Source: Treponema sp.
Lineage (GTDB): Bacteria; Spirochaetota; Spirochaetia; Treponematales; Treponemataceae
NCBI GenBank assembly: GCA_017613485.1
Contig: JAGADS010000328.1
Location: forward strand, 1 to 8,567
DNA length: 8,567 nucleotides
Reading direction: 5' to 3'
Shown: piece by piece, positions 1 to 7,712 of the stretch
How positions within the stretch are numbered: position 1 is the first letter of the stretch
Layout of the letters: each line of letters begins with the position of its first letter
Notes under the pieces: model-generated
Databases searched by the model: none
Told to the model about the DNA's origin: nothing
What the model saw: only the letters and a program-made list of their open reading frames with translations
Translations under genes and position numbers: made by a program

Positions 1-899
1 ACCATGAGAGACTGAAGCTGGTTTATAATATCGTTGATTACATAAATTGAATATGAAAGCTCAGTTCCAAGATCGGTGGGTAAGTACATGTCATCACTTA
101 TGCTGGAAGAAGTAATTCTCTTGAGTATCTGGTTTACATCTGTAATAGAATGATAGATATGTCGGAAAAACAAAGAAGCAGTCATTATGCATAATGAGAT
201 GTTGAAAATCAAAAGAAGAATAAAATAAGTAGTAAAAGAAGCTTTGTCAATTGGGAAAAAATTCTGCATCGCCATGTAAGAAAGGAAAATCGTCATTGAA
301 AAAAATACAGGGATAATTACGTGATTTAAAACCCTTGTATACATTTTCATTCCGAATACTTTTCTGTCATGAACAATCTCACTGTCTATGCCTTTTTGAA
401 TAAGGTCATTGTTTATCTCCGTACACCATGATTCTGTATCGCAGAAAGCCATGACTCCAGTGTTGAATGCAGAAAAAACAGCAGGAATTAAAGAAAGAAG
501 GGTACATGTAAGCGGAATGGAAAGTGCAAGAAAGAAAACCGCAACAATAGTAAGTGCAGAGCAAAGAAAAAGAACTGCAACGTGAAGACATACCTTGAAC
601 GGAAGTTTCATCAAGCGGATAGCCATGGCAGTTCTTTGTGACATGTCGAAATTTTCCAAATCTGATAGCTCAACGGAAAGCCTGTATGTAAAAAAATGAT
701 TGGTAAATCTAAGCAGGACAAGCTGGAAAAATAAAATAATCAAAATAAAGAGAGAAATACATAAAAATATTCTTGATAAGGACATAGAGGAATATGGCAG
801 CCTTGCAAAATAAAAAATATATACAGCAAAGATTAAAAGCCCAGAGAGGCTTGGTCTAATTGAGGTTCTATATATTTTCTTCTCGTATTCTTCGTTCAT
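1..899 (-). CDS. Six-helix membrane protein with HAMP-like segment, probable sensory transducer (3' end outside window)
   Basis: I translated this by hand; 299 codons are present and the frame stays open to the window edge. Visible hydrophobic stretches lie near residues 18-33, 42-63, 103-126, 128-150, 194-214 and 221-245, which suggests six membrane helices. After the last helix, residues 246-299 look like a HAMP linker: a basic exit, an Ile/Leu-spaced helix, then DLGTEL followed by a second amphipathic helix. The missing C-terminus should hold the output domain. A chemoreceptor (MCP) signalling domain is my preferred inference, because the operon has CheW, CheA, CheB and CheR but no other receptor here. 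A six-helix HAMP adenylate cyclase, as in the mycobacterial Rv1318c type, is the main alternative. The start ATG at 899 is 6 nt after an AGGAG; an in-frame ATG at 902 is also possible. The gene begins 9 nt after the cyclase stop, so it is probably the next gene of the operon. Confidence 0.75.
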   Translation of the reverse strand, partial: MNEEYEKKIYRTSIRPSLSGLLIFAVYIFYFARLPYSSMSLSRIFLCISLFILIILFFQLVLLRFTNHFFTYRLSVELSDLENFDMSQRTAMAIRLMKLPFKVCLHVAVLFLCSALTIVAVFFLALSIPLTCTLLSLIPAVFSAFNTGVMAFCDTESWCTEINNDLIQKGIDSEIVHDRKVFGMKMYTRVLNHVIIPVFFSMTIFLSYMAMQNFFPIDKASFTTYFILLLIFNISLCIMTASLFFRHIYHSITDVNQILKRITSSSISDDMYLPTDLGTELSYSIYVINDIINQLQSLM

Positions 900-905
900 C
901 ATATT

Positions 906-910
906 CTCCT
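906..910 (-). promoter_or_regulatory. Ribosome binding site of the membrane transducer gene
   Basis: AGGAG on the minus strand overlaps the TAG stop codon of the preceding cyclase gene (909-911). Spacing is 6 nt to the ATG at 899 and 3 nt to the ATG at 902, so it favours 899 as the start. The arrangement suggests ribosomes finishing the cyclase can reinitiate here. Confidence 0.6.
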
Positions 911-2756
911 ATTTTGTCGTAAGTGCAAATACACCGTCCCAGTTTTCTGGTCGTTCCTGTTTATAAAGCAGGCATCTTTCAAGCAAAACCTTGGAAGCCT
1001 TATCCTCAGGACATTTGTTTACAGCCTTGGTAAAATATTCTCCGGCAATCTCAAAGTTGCCCATTGTGTACTGGTTCATCCCCTTTTCAAAATAATTTAA
1101 GAATACTTGGTCTGCCTCTGTGTCAGGTGAGCCCAATTCATAAATTGCCACAGAATTTGATTTGCCTTTAACCCTTACTGTATCCAGGTGCCGGACATAC
1201 TGACCATCGTGCAGGTCCTTTTTAACTGACTCGGAAATAATGATGGGAACACCATATAGCTTTGTTAATCCTTCTATTCTTGAAGCAATGTTTACATTGT
1301 CTCCGATTACTGTATATTCCTTTTTCTCCTCACTGCCTATAGAACCGACAATTGTTGCTCCGTAATGGATTCCTGTTCCTATCTCAAATACATAATCATC
1401 TGGGAGGTTAAGAGTTATATCCATGTCGTTTAAGGCTTGCCTCATTTCAAGAGCGGCATTTGCGGCCCGATTACCGTTGTCCTCATAACTTTCTGGAGCA
1501 CCGAACAATGCCATTATTGCATCTCCCATGAATTTATCAATTGTTCCACCATGCTTCTTTATGATTTTTCCCATGGTTGCAAAATATGAGTTCAAGAATT
1601 CAACAACTTTCTCTGCCTCGTTGATTTCACTTATTGTTGTAAAATTGCGTATGTCACAGATTAAGACAGCGACCTCTCGTTTTTCACCTACAGTAGCATT
1701 GATCTCGTCTTCAGAATCCAACATTTGGTTTATGATGGAAGGTGGAATAAAGTGACTGAATGCCTGCCTCATCTTGTTTTCATTGTTTTTAGCGTCATTG
1801 TATTCGATTGCACGGATAAAGAGCTTTGCATAAATGTTTATAAGAAAGTTAAGCCGTTCTCTTGTACGTGGATTAATTGAGGTGTTGTTCAAGCTGCCGA
1901 CATGCACTGTAAATGGAATGTTTTCTGCGTTTTCGTCTGGAAGAGTTTCATAAGTCTTGACTTTCTGAAGTCCACTCTTTTTTGATTCTATGTGAATTGA
2001 ATCAAGTATGACAGGTTTGTTTTTCTGCCAGTTGATTTTTCTTTTGGTTTTATGCAAAGAAAGATATTCACTGCGGCATACATCTATAAAATCATCCAGT
2101 TCTCCCTTTGCCATGGAATGATTTTTTGTATAATACTCAAGGATTTCGCTTGATTTAATAATCACACCAAGAACGTCATAGTTGTAGATTCCGGCAATGC
2201 TGTGTGCAAGTTCCTTTACCAGCTCACTTATGTTAAATTCAGATATTCCCCTATTGTAAGCGCTTTGAATTGTGTAAAGGTCAAACAGTTCCCTGTCAAA
2301 TGCGTTTATGACTGTTTCCATGAGTTTGGTCTGGTCTGGAATTTCATTTTTCTTTTTTCTTCCGGGCTTGCCTTTTTTATCTACGCTGGCCTGCTTGCTG
2401 TTGATGATGCCGATAAGCTCATCAAGGTTTTCCTTTTCTGGAACGAACAGTGCATCACTCAGGGAATTCTCTGCCCAGAAACTGTAAACGGAGTTTTCCT
2501 CCAGGGCACATATAATGACGGTAATATCTTTGAATTCATTCGTGTTTTTTATTATGCGGGAGATATTATATCCGTTTATTACAGGAAGCTCTATGTAAAC
2601 AATCAGAGCCTCTGGTTTTTCCTCGTAAAGCAATGTAAGGGCTTCAATTCCATCCTTTGCCTCAAAGACTGTAAAATCTTTCTCTTTGAGTGATTTAACT
2701 ATTAACTTCCGCATGGTGGCCGAATCAAAAGCCACAAGAACTTTTTTGCTACTCAC
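909..2756 (-). CDS. Pseudo-receiver / GAF-like / class III adenylate cyclase / TPR protein
   Basis: A 615-residue soluble protein. Residues 1-120 have a receiver (CheY-like) fold pattern but are degenerate: F10-D11 replaces the acidic pair, Tyr54 sits at the phosphoacceptor position (IVYIELP), and the usual Thr and Lys are missing (Ala84 and Val105 in my alignment). A basic linker (127-136) follows. Residues 150-325 resemble a GAF domain (low certainty). The catalytic domain is at about 358-545. Metal-binding aspartates are D368 (ICDIRNFT) and D412 (DKFMGDAIMALFG). K408 and T482 are at the purine-selecting positions, and N489 and R493 at the transition-state positions (GDNVNIASR). Lys with Thr is the class IIIb adenylate cyclase pattern, so ATP to cAMP as a homodimer is predicted. 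Residues 550-600 look like a single TPR hairpin. The start is GTG, overlapping the cheA stop by 8 nt, with AAGGAG 7 nt upstream. It is probably the output enzyme of the pathway; guanylate cyclase activity is less likely. Confidence 0.9.
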   Translation of the reverse strand: MSSKKVLVAFDSATMRKLIVKSLKEKDFTVFEAKDGIEALTLLYEEKPEALIVYIELPVINGYNISRIIKNTNEFKDITVIICALEENSVYSFWAENSLSDALFVPEKENLDELIGIINSKQASVDKKGKPGRKKKNEIPDQTKLMETVINAFDRELFDLYTIQSAYNRGISEFNISELVKELAHSIAGIYNYDVLGVIIKSSEILEYYTKNHSMAKGELDDFIDVCRSEYLSLHKTKRKINWQKNKPVILDSIHIESKKSGLQKVKTYETLPDENAENIPFTVHVGSLNNTSINPRTRERLNFLINIYAKLFIRAIEYNDAKNNENKMRQAFSHFIPPSIINQMLDSEDEINATVGEKREVAVLICDIRNFTTISEINEAEKVVEFLNSYFATMGKIIKKHGGTIDKFMGDAIMALFGAPESYEDNGNRAANAALEMRQALNDMDITLNLPDDYVFEIGTGIHYGATIVGSIGSEEKKEYTVIGDNVNIASRIEGLTKLYGVPIIISESVKKDLHDGQYVRHLDTVRVKGKSNSVAIYELGSPDTEADQVFLNYFEKGMNQYTMGNFEIAGEYFTKAVNKCPEDKASKVLLERCLLYKQERPENWDGVFALTTK

Positions 2757-4833
2757 CTAAAAGCTCCTTGACAGCCTGCAGAAGGTTGCCTCTCTGAAAT
2801 TCCGATTTAACGATAAATGCCTGTGCACCTGCATTCATGAACTTTTCCTTAGTCTCAGGATCATAAACTCCCGAAACAACAACAACCGGTATGCTGTCAA
2901 ATTCAGGGAGTCGCCTTAAGTTGCTCAGGAATACCATTCCGTCCATTCTGGGCATTTTTATGTCGGTGATGATTGCGTCAACATGTTTGGTCTTAAGTAA
3001 ATCAAGTGCCTCAATTCCGTCTATTGCAGTCTCAACAATATAGCCGTCTGTCTCAAAAATTGCTTTTTCTATCTGACGTGTGGTTGTTGAATCATCAATT
3101 ACAAGAACAGTAAAAATGTTTTTCTTATTCTTGATCTGATATTTTTTTATGTCGTATGCAAGAAGCCGTCTTAATCTTCGCATTATGTCAGGAATATTCA
3201 GAATAGGAATGATTGCGTAATTCTCGTCATAGACAACTCCCTGTACAGCCTCAAGCTTATGCATTATCGGTGGCAGAGGATTTACAACAACAGTCTCATA
3301 CTGATCAATGCTGTCGGCAACAATCGCAACCTGTGTCTCTAGATATTCAACAACTATGACAGATGATGTTTTCTCGTTCTGCTCTCCGCCAATAATTGAA
3401 GAGAGGAAATAAAGGGGAATAAGCATATTGTGGATGCTGATGTAAGACTGTCCCTGAATAACCGTGATGTCTTTTTCCTCAACGTTAGCAATTTCTGAAA
3501 TGTAATTAGATGGAATCATCAGTTTCATGTTTCCAGTGTGGACAAAAAGTCCCTGTTGTGTTGCCAGAGAAAGAGGAATTGTAAGTTCAAATGTAGTGCC
3601 TTCATCCTTCTTTGATTTAATTTTAATGCGGCCCTTGATTCTTTCCATATCTGTGCGGACAACATCAAGACCTACGCCTCGCCCTGATAGTTCTGTAGCT
3701 TTGTCTGCGGTTGAAAGCCCTGAGATGTAAAGATACTGCTCAAGTTCCTTGTCCGACATTTTTTCAATCTGCTTCTGATCATTCGGGAAAAGCTCAATTG
3801 CCTTTTTACGTATTTTTTCATATTGAATTCCTCTTCCGTCATCAATTACATGAATTACAATATGATTTGAATTCTGCTGTGCATATACACTGATGTGACC
3901 ACGCTCTGTTTTCCCAGCTGCCTTTCTTTCTTCCGGAGATTCAATTCCGTGATCCATGCTGTTTCTGATTAAATGAAGTAAAATATCTTTAAGATGCTCA
4001 AGGATTGCCTTGTCAAGAAGGAAATCTGTTTTAGGAATATCAAGCTCAATATTTTTCTTTAACTTAAGGCTGTCACTTTCAACTTCTTTTTTTAGGGGTG
4101 TCAGAACCATGTCCAGGGGAAGCATGCGGAGGTTAAGAAGCTGATGCTGTGTGTCAAAAATAGCGGTTTCTGTCTGAAGCAAATCTTCTTTAAGCTGTTT
4201 TGGAAGCTCGTGTATGACATTTCCTTCAAGTGCATTAAGACGGTTTTCAAATTCCTCAAGCTGATGCTTAAACCTGAACTGACGGATTATAAGATTGTCA
4301 AAAGACCGTATGATTTCATTTATGCGGTTTATGTCAATTCTAATGGAAGTGATATTCTCAAGTGTGTCATTGTTTTCCTCAAGCTCAAGAATATCATCAG
4401 TTCCATCAAAGTCCTGCTCAATGTCCAGGTTATCGTTTGTAAAGAAAAGACCTGAGCTTGCCTTTTTATATGTTTCGATATACCTGGAGATGTTTATGTC
4501 GTCGTTTCCTTCCTCTGCTATTTTCCTCAATACGCGCTGAATGCAGTCAGAGGTTTGGAATGTAAGTTGAACGATATGGTCAGTGAGCTCATATTTTTCT
4601 TCCCGGATTCCCTTGAATACATCTTCAAGACCGTGAGAAAGGCTTTCTATGACAGGATATCCCATCATGCGACCGGTACCTTTTATTGTGTGCAGTTCAC
4701 GAAGAATCTCGGAGAGTTTTTCCCTGTCGGCGGGATTGTTTTTATACTGTATGATTCCGTCATTAATAGCGTCTATATGTTCTTTAGTCTCGGAAACAAA
4801 TCCCTCTATAAATTCTTCTTTAGAAAATGACAT
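2749..4833 (-). CDS. cheA: Hybrid chemotaxis histidine kinase CheA with C-terminal receiver
   Basis: A 694-residue cytoplasmic kinase that autophosphorylates in response to receptor and CheW. Domains in order: Hpt (P1), about 1-110, with phosphorylatable H48 in LHTIKGTGRMMG; a short acidic linker (about 135-160) where a CheY-binding P2 domain would sit, apparently absent; P3 dimerisation helices, about 165-245, ending in LRMLPLDMVLTPLK; the HATPase (P4) with N box LIRNSMDHGIE (288-298), G1 box DDGRGI (331-336) and G2 box GRGVGLDVV (384-392); a CheW-like P5 domain, about 420-555; and a receiver, about 575-692, with D580/D581, phosphoacceptor D624 (ITDIKMP), S654 and K676 all present. The CheA-REC architecture is that of WspE-type kinases and not of flagellar CheA. 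Start ATG at 4833 follows an AGG-rich stretch by about 8 nt and lies 5 nt after the cheR stop. Its natural partners are the CheW and CheB encoded upstream. Confidence 0.95.
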   Translation of the reverse strand: MSFSKEEFIEGFVSETKEHIDAINDGIIQYKNNPADREKLSEILRELHTIKGTGRMMGYPVIESLSHGLEDVFKGIREEKYELTDHIVQLTFQTSDCIQRVLRKIAEEGNDDINISRYIETYKKASSGLFFTNDNLDIEQDFDGTDDILELEENNDTLENITSIRIDINRINEIIRSFDNLIIRQFRFKHQLEEFENRLNALEGNVIHELPKQLKEDLLQTETAIFDTQHQLLNLRMLPLDMVLTPLKKEVESDSLKLKKNIELDIPKTDFLLDKAILEHLKDILLHLIRNSMDHGIESPEERKAAGKTERGHISVYAQQNSNHIVIHVIDDGRGIQYEKIRKKAIELFPNDQKQIEKMSDKELEQYLYISGLSTADKATELSGRGVGLDVVRTDMERIKGRIKIKSKKDEGTTFELTIPLSLATQQGLFVHTGNMKLMIPSNYISEIANVEEKDITVIQGQSYISIHNMLIPLYFLSSIIGGEQNEKTSSVIVVEYLETQVAIVADSIDQYETVVVNPLPPIMHKLEAVQGVVYDENYAIIPILNIPDIMRRLRRLLAYDIKKYQIKNKKNIFTVLVIDDSTTTRQIEKAIFETDGYIVETAIDGIEALDLLKTKHVDAIITDIKMPRMDGMVFLSNLRRLPEFDSIPVVVVSGVYDPETKEKFMNAGAQAFIVKSEFQRGNLLQAVKELLGE
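2764..2769 (-). promoter_or_regulatory. Ribosome binding site supporting the GTG start of the cyclase
   Basis: AAGGAG lies inside the 3' end of cheA, 7 nt before GTG at 2754-2756. No ATG starts the frame nearby, and the receiver fold begins directly after this GTG, so the site decides the start. The cyclase reading frame overlaps the cheA stop (2749-2751), which suggests coupled translation. Confidence 0.65.
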
Positions 4834-4838
4834 TCTCT

Positions 4839-6209
4839 TTACCTTTCGCCTTCTAACTGTGATTCACATAATTCCAGAAAATAATCCGGACTGAAAGAAT
4901 CAACTATATCATTATAACAGATTTCATGGTTTTGAATATAGGTTTTAAGTGCATTTGTGCAGGATAAAAATGCTTTTTTCATGTTTTTTGTATTTCCCTG
5001 CTTTTTGTACAGAATGGCAAGGCTGTAGGTTGCAGGCCAGAATTTTGGATTAAGGATGCTTGCTCTCTGATAACTGTCCAAGGCTTCCTTGCTTTTTCCC
5101 TCTGCCTCATAAATCAGACCTTTTATGTAAAGCTCGTGCTCCATTTCAACTGGTTTGAATTTATAGCTTGAAAGCAGTTCTTTTGCATGTTCGATGTCTC
5201 TGGAATTGACAGACGCCTTAAGTTCCTTATAGAGTTCTGGAATTGAACATTGTGGCTGGCTTTTTTCCCTGGACCTTGGTATTTCAATAACTGTCCTGCT
5301 TTTGGGAGCTGAATTTAAAACATGGTTAGACGGTTTTTTTAATGTAATAATGTGTTCCCTGACTCTAGCGGCATTTAGTTTTTCCTCGTGGCTTACTTTT
5401 TTCAGGTAAAATACAGGACCTGTGTTTTCCTTTATAAAAGGCAAGTCAATGTCACATTCTACTGAGGCAATCTCATTTATGGAAAGAAAAAGGAGAGAAT
5501 GCATTTTCATTGCACGGGCCATTTTCATTAAAACAGCCTTTCTTGTATCGCTGGTAAAATAAATAAAGACATTCCTCAGGAACAAAAGATCCACAGATTC
5601 ATCTTCCATGGGGAAAACTTCATCTGATGCAAGATTAAACCTGGATATGCTGATATTGCTCAATGTTTCCTGTGACATGGTAAAAGATTTAGGGTAATAT
5701 GTTCCCAGCTGCTCAAGCAGGTTTAGATAGGGACTTCCTTCGTTACGGAAAGAGTGTGGAGCATATTTGCAGTTTTTAAAAATTGAAAGGGCCTTTTCAT
5801 CAATGTCGCTTGCATAGACTTTGGCGTTTACATTACATGCCTTGGCCAGGGCATAGAGTGATATTGCCTCTTCTCCTGTTGAACATGCGGCACTCCAGAT
5901 TACGGCATCCTTGTGCTTAGGGAAAAAGGAATCCCGTAAAAAATCAAACTGACATTCTTCCCGGAAAAAATATGTCTCGTTGATTGCGGCCTCGTCGATT
6001 ACAAGGTTTCTCTCAAGTATATCATCTTCAAGTTTCCTGCAGTATTCCTCGTCATTAACATCCAGTTCATCCTTGCGCTTGCTGATGAAATTAAGCATGA
6101 AATTTCTGTGTGAGGAAGAGACTGTAAGCCCGCTGTATTTCTGTATTATATTCAGAAACCTTTCCTGGTATTCTTCTTTCGTTATTTCTTCTGCCATAGA
6201 TTCTACCAT
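4839..6209 (-). CDS. cheR: Chemoreceptor methyltransferase CheR with C-terminal TPR region
   Basis: A 456-residue protein predicted to transfer methyl groups from S-adenosylmethionine to glutamates of the chemoreceptor. The N-terminal helical CheR domain spans about 10-75. The conserved NETYFFRE is at 77-84, the SAM-binding WSAACSTGEE at 105-114, ASDID at 133-137, and RNVFIYF at 212-218. The catalytic part ends near 272. A linker follows, then about 150 residues that include TPR-like helices (about 355-425, with paired ALDSYQRASILNP and AILYKKQGNTKNMKKAF type repeats). Classical CheR is about 280 residues, so the extension matches the WspC/FrzF type, in which TPRs mediate protein contacts. 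The start is uncertain: ATG 6209 has no clear Shine-Dalgarno, and ATG 6197 (Met5) is a fair alternative. There is a 34-nt gap after cheB, the largest in the operon. Confidence 0.94.
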   Translation of the reverse strand: MVESMAEEITKEEYQERFLNIIQKYSGLTVSSSHRNFMLNFISKRKDELDVNDEEYCRKLEDDILERNLVIDEAAINETYFFREECQFDFLRDSFFPKHKDAVIWSAACSTGEEAISLYALAKACNVNAKVYASDIDEKALSIFKNCKYAPHSFRNEGSPYLNLLEQLGTYYPKSFTMSQETLSNISISRFNLASDEVFPMEDESVDLLFLRNVFIYFTSDTRKAVLMKMARAMKMHSLLFLSINEIASVECDIDLPFIKENTGPVFYLKKVSHEEKLNAARVREHIITLKKPSNHVLNSAPKSRTVIEIPRSREKSQPQCSIPELYKELKASVNSRDIEHAKELLSSYKFKPVEMEHELYIKGLIYEAEGKSKEALDSYQRASILNPKFWPATYSLAILYKKQGNTKNMKKAFLSCTNALKTYIQNHEICYNDIVDSFSPDYFLELCESQLEGER

Positions 6210-6243
6210 TCAGATTTACTGATATACAGTGTATTAAAGTTAT

Positions 6244-7302
6244 TCAAAGAATGGACTTGATGAAAGAACCGATTTCTTCCAGCGGCAATACATGGCTTGC
6301 GGCGTTCATCTCTATTGCTGCACGAGGCATACCGAAAATCACGCATGATTCCTGATTCTGACATATTGTTTTCCCTCCGTAATCTATAATTGACTTGCAT
6401 CCGGCGGCACCATCCCTTCCCATTCCTGTAAGAAGAACCCCAAGCAGCCTGTCTTTTAGGATAGGAGCGGCAGAACAGAAGAGTTTGTCTACCGCTGGCC
6501 TTAAAAAGTGCAGTGGAGGATCGTGGTTTATGGAAAGAGAACATCCGCATGGTGAATTATTGTTTTCCAGAACGATTAGATGAGTTTCTGCAGGAGCAAG
6601 GTATGCATGACCTGGTTCTGGAATTATATTCTCCTGTGCAAGTGTTACTGAAAAATCTGTTGTAGAGTCAAGCCAAGATGCAAACTGACGGTCAAACATA
6701 AGGTCTATGTGCTGAGTGATTAAAACCGGAATAGGAAAATCATTTCCAAGATCATGCAGGAGTGTCTGTACAGCGACAGGTCCCCCGGTTGATGCTCCGA
6801 CCACAAGCAGACTGTATTTTGAGGTTAAATGTGAGTCTGCATCAGTCTTATTGGCATTTTGAATTCCTGATTCAGAAAGACGTATGTTTTTTACTTTTTT
6901 TATGCCGGAGGGGCGGCTGCCTGCAATAAGCTTAAGGCGTTCACAAAACATCTCCAGGTCAGAGACTGTCATGGAGGCAAGGTTAGGCTTCTTTATTATT
7001 TCAACTGCACCAGCCTCAAGGCATTTGTATCCGATTCTGGCTTCATCCTCTGTGGTAAATGCAACAATAAAAGGTGTCTTTCCTTCCTGCTGCATGATGG
7101 TTCTTGTTGCCTCTATTCCGTCCATTACCGGCATGTTTATGTCCATGATAATCAGGTCAGGAGAAAGAGCCTTGTTCTGTTCAATTGCATTTTGTCCGTT
7201 AACGGCGTTTCCTACAACTTCAAAGTTTCCGTCGCTTTCCATTACTTGTCTGAGCATTGCACGGACTATTCCTGAATCATCAACAATAAGTGTTCTTATC
7301 AT
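6244..7302 (-). CDS. cheB: Receptor methylesterase/deamidase CheB with receiver domain
   Basis: A 352-residue protein predicted to remove receptor methyl groups when phosphorylated by CheA, giving feedback adaptation. The receiver domain (1-120) is complete: D8/D9, phosphoacceptor D54 (IIMDINMP), T83 and K105. A variable linker runs to about 160. The esterase domain (about 163-352) has catalytic S171 in GASTGG, H198 in ITQH and D297 in GMGRDG, the expected Ser-His-Asp triad. Length is normal for the family. The start ATG overlaps the stop of the upstream gene in an ATGA (7299-7302), which indicates translational coupling; only a weak GGTGG precedes it. Presence of both CheB and CheR implies a receptor with methylatable residues, which must lie outside the sequence seen here. 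Confidence 0.96.
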   Translation of the reverse strand: MIRTLIVDDSGIVRAMLRQVMESDGNFEVVGNAVNGQNAIEQNKALSPDLIIMDINMPVMDGIEATRTIMQQEGKTPFIVAFTTEDEARIGYKCLEAGAVEIIKKPNLASMTVSDLEMFCERLKLIAGSRPSGIKKVKNIRLSESGIQNANKTDADSHLTSKYSLLVVGASTGGPVAVQTLLHDLGNDFPIPVLITQHIDLMFDRQFASWLDSTTDFSVTLAQENIIPEPGHAYLAPAETHLIVLENNNSPCGCSLSINHDPPLHFLRPAVDKLFCSAAPILKDRLLGVLLTGMGRDGAAGCKSIIDYGGKTICQNQESCVIFGMPRAAIEMNAASHVLPLEEIGSFIKSIL

Positions 7303-7712
7303 GCACCACCGTCCAAACTTATCAGTCTTGAGATGTTGACAAGGTATTGAATCTTATCGTCTGCGAAACGGGCTGCAAGTATGCCATATTTTTTCAGGTG
7401 ATCCTTGTACAGGAATGAAAAAAATTTAATGTCTGACAGTTGAATCTGTTTTACCGTGGGAACAATTGAGGTCCTCAAAATCAATGGAGGAGAAGATTTA
7501 AGCGCAATCTCCGTGACGGGAGGCTCGTTCTTTTCAATTTTGAAAATAGAGGAGATATTCTTATCCAGGTTGATTTCCTTGCAGTTAAACCTCATTGCAA
7601 GCTGACTTTGACTGGGGGTCAGCGAATATGTGCTTTCCGTAAATGAGGACTGCGGTATAAGAATGTCAAAACGCCCGTAATTAAGACAGGCGAACCATTC
7701 AGCTGTTTTCAA
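7299..7712 (-). CDS. Small protein of uncertain family, possibly a divergent second CheW-like adaptor
   Basis: A 137-residue soluble protein with no membrane segment or signal peptide. I do not recognise it by motif. Size, alternating beta-rich pattern (FACLNYGRFDILIP near 7-20, ALKSSPPLILRTSIVP near 70-85) and a C-terminal YLVNISRLI resemble the ends of CheW folds, and Wsp-type operons carry two CheW genes, so a diverged CheW (WspD-like position) is a reasonable inference. It lacks the central proline/glycine-rich CheW core seen in its neighbour. The start is TTG at 7710-7712, preceded 5 nt upstream by AAGGAG, and overlaps the end of cheW by 14 nt; the next in-frame Met is residue 40. The stop overlaps the cheB start by 4 nt. 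The gene is clearly part of the operon even though its role is unproven. Confidence 0.72.
   Translation of the reverse strand: MKTAEWFACLNYGRFDILIPQSSFTESTYSLTPSQSQLAMRFNCKEINLDKNISSIFKIEKNEPPVTEIALKSSPPLILRTSIVPTVKQIQLSDIKFFSFLYKDHLKKYGILAARFADDKIQYLVNISRLISLDGGA

Noticed and set aside
406..591. Minus-strand Cys/Phe-rich 61-codon frame
   Set aside because: It lies out of frame inside the six-helix membrane protein; the hydrophobic composition is an echo of the membrane helices.
2202..2693. Plus-strand open frame of 163 codons opposite the cyclase gene
   Set aside because: It is antisense to the receiver/GAF part of a well-supported gene, has no ribosome binding site that I can see, and its Phe/Cys/Tyr-rich product has no recognisable motif.
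6210..6250. Possible internal promoter before cheR (TTGAAT ... TATATC)
   Set aside because: Spacing is only about 15 nt and the -10 match is weak; AT-rich gaps in this genome give such matches easily. The gap is still the operon's longest, so it is noted here.
6203..6550. Minus-strand open frame of 115 codons overlapping the end of cheB
   Set aside because: It is a different frame through the cheB esterase domain, which contains the catalytic Asp region; its product looks like an out-of-frame shadow.
6884..7339. Plus-strand open frame of 151 codons opposite cheB
   Set aside because: The opposite strand encodes the intact CheB receiver with all conserved residues; the plus-strand product is Ser/Ile-rich without domain features.
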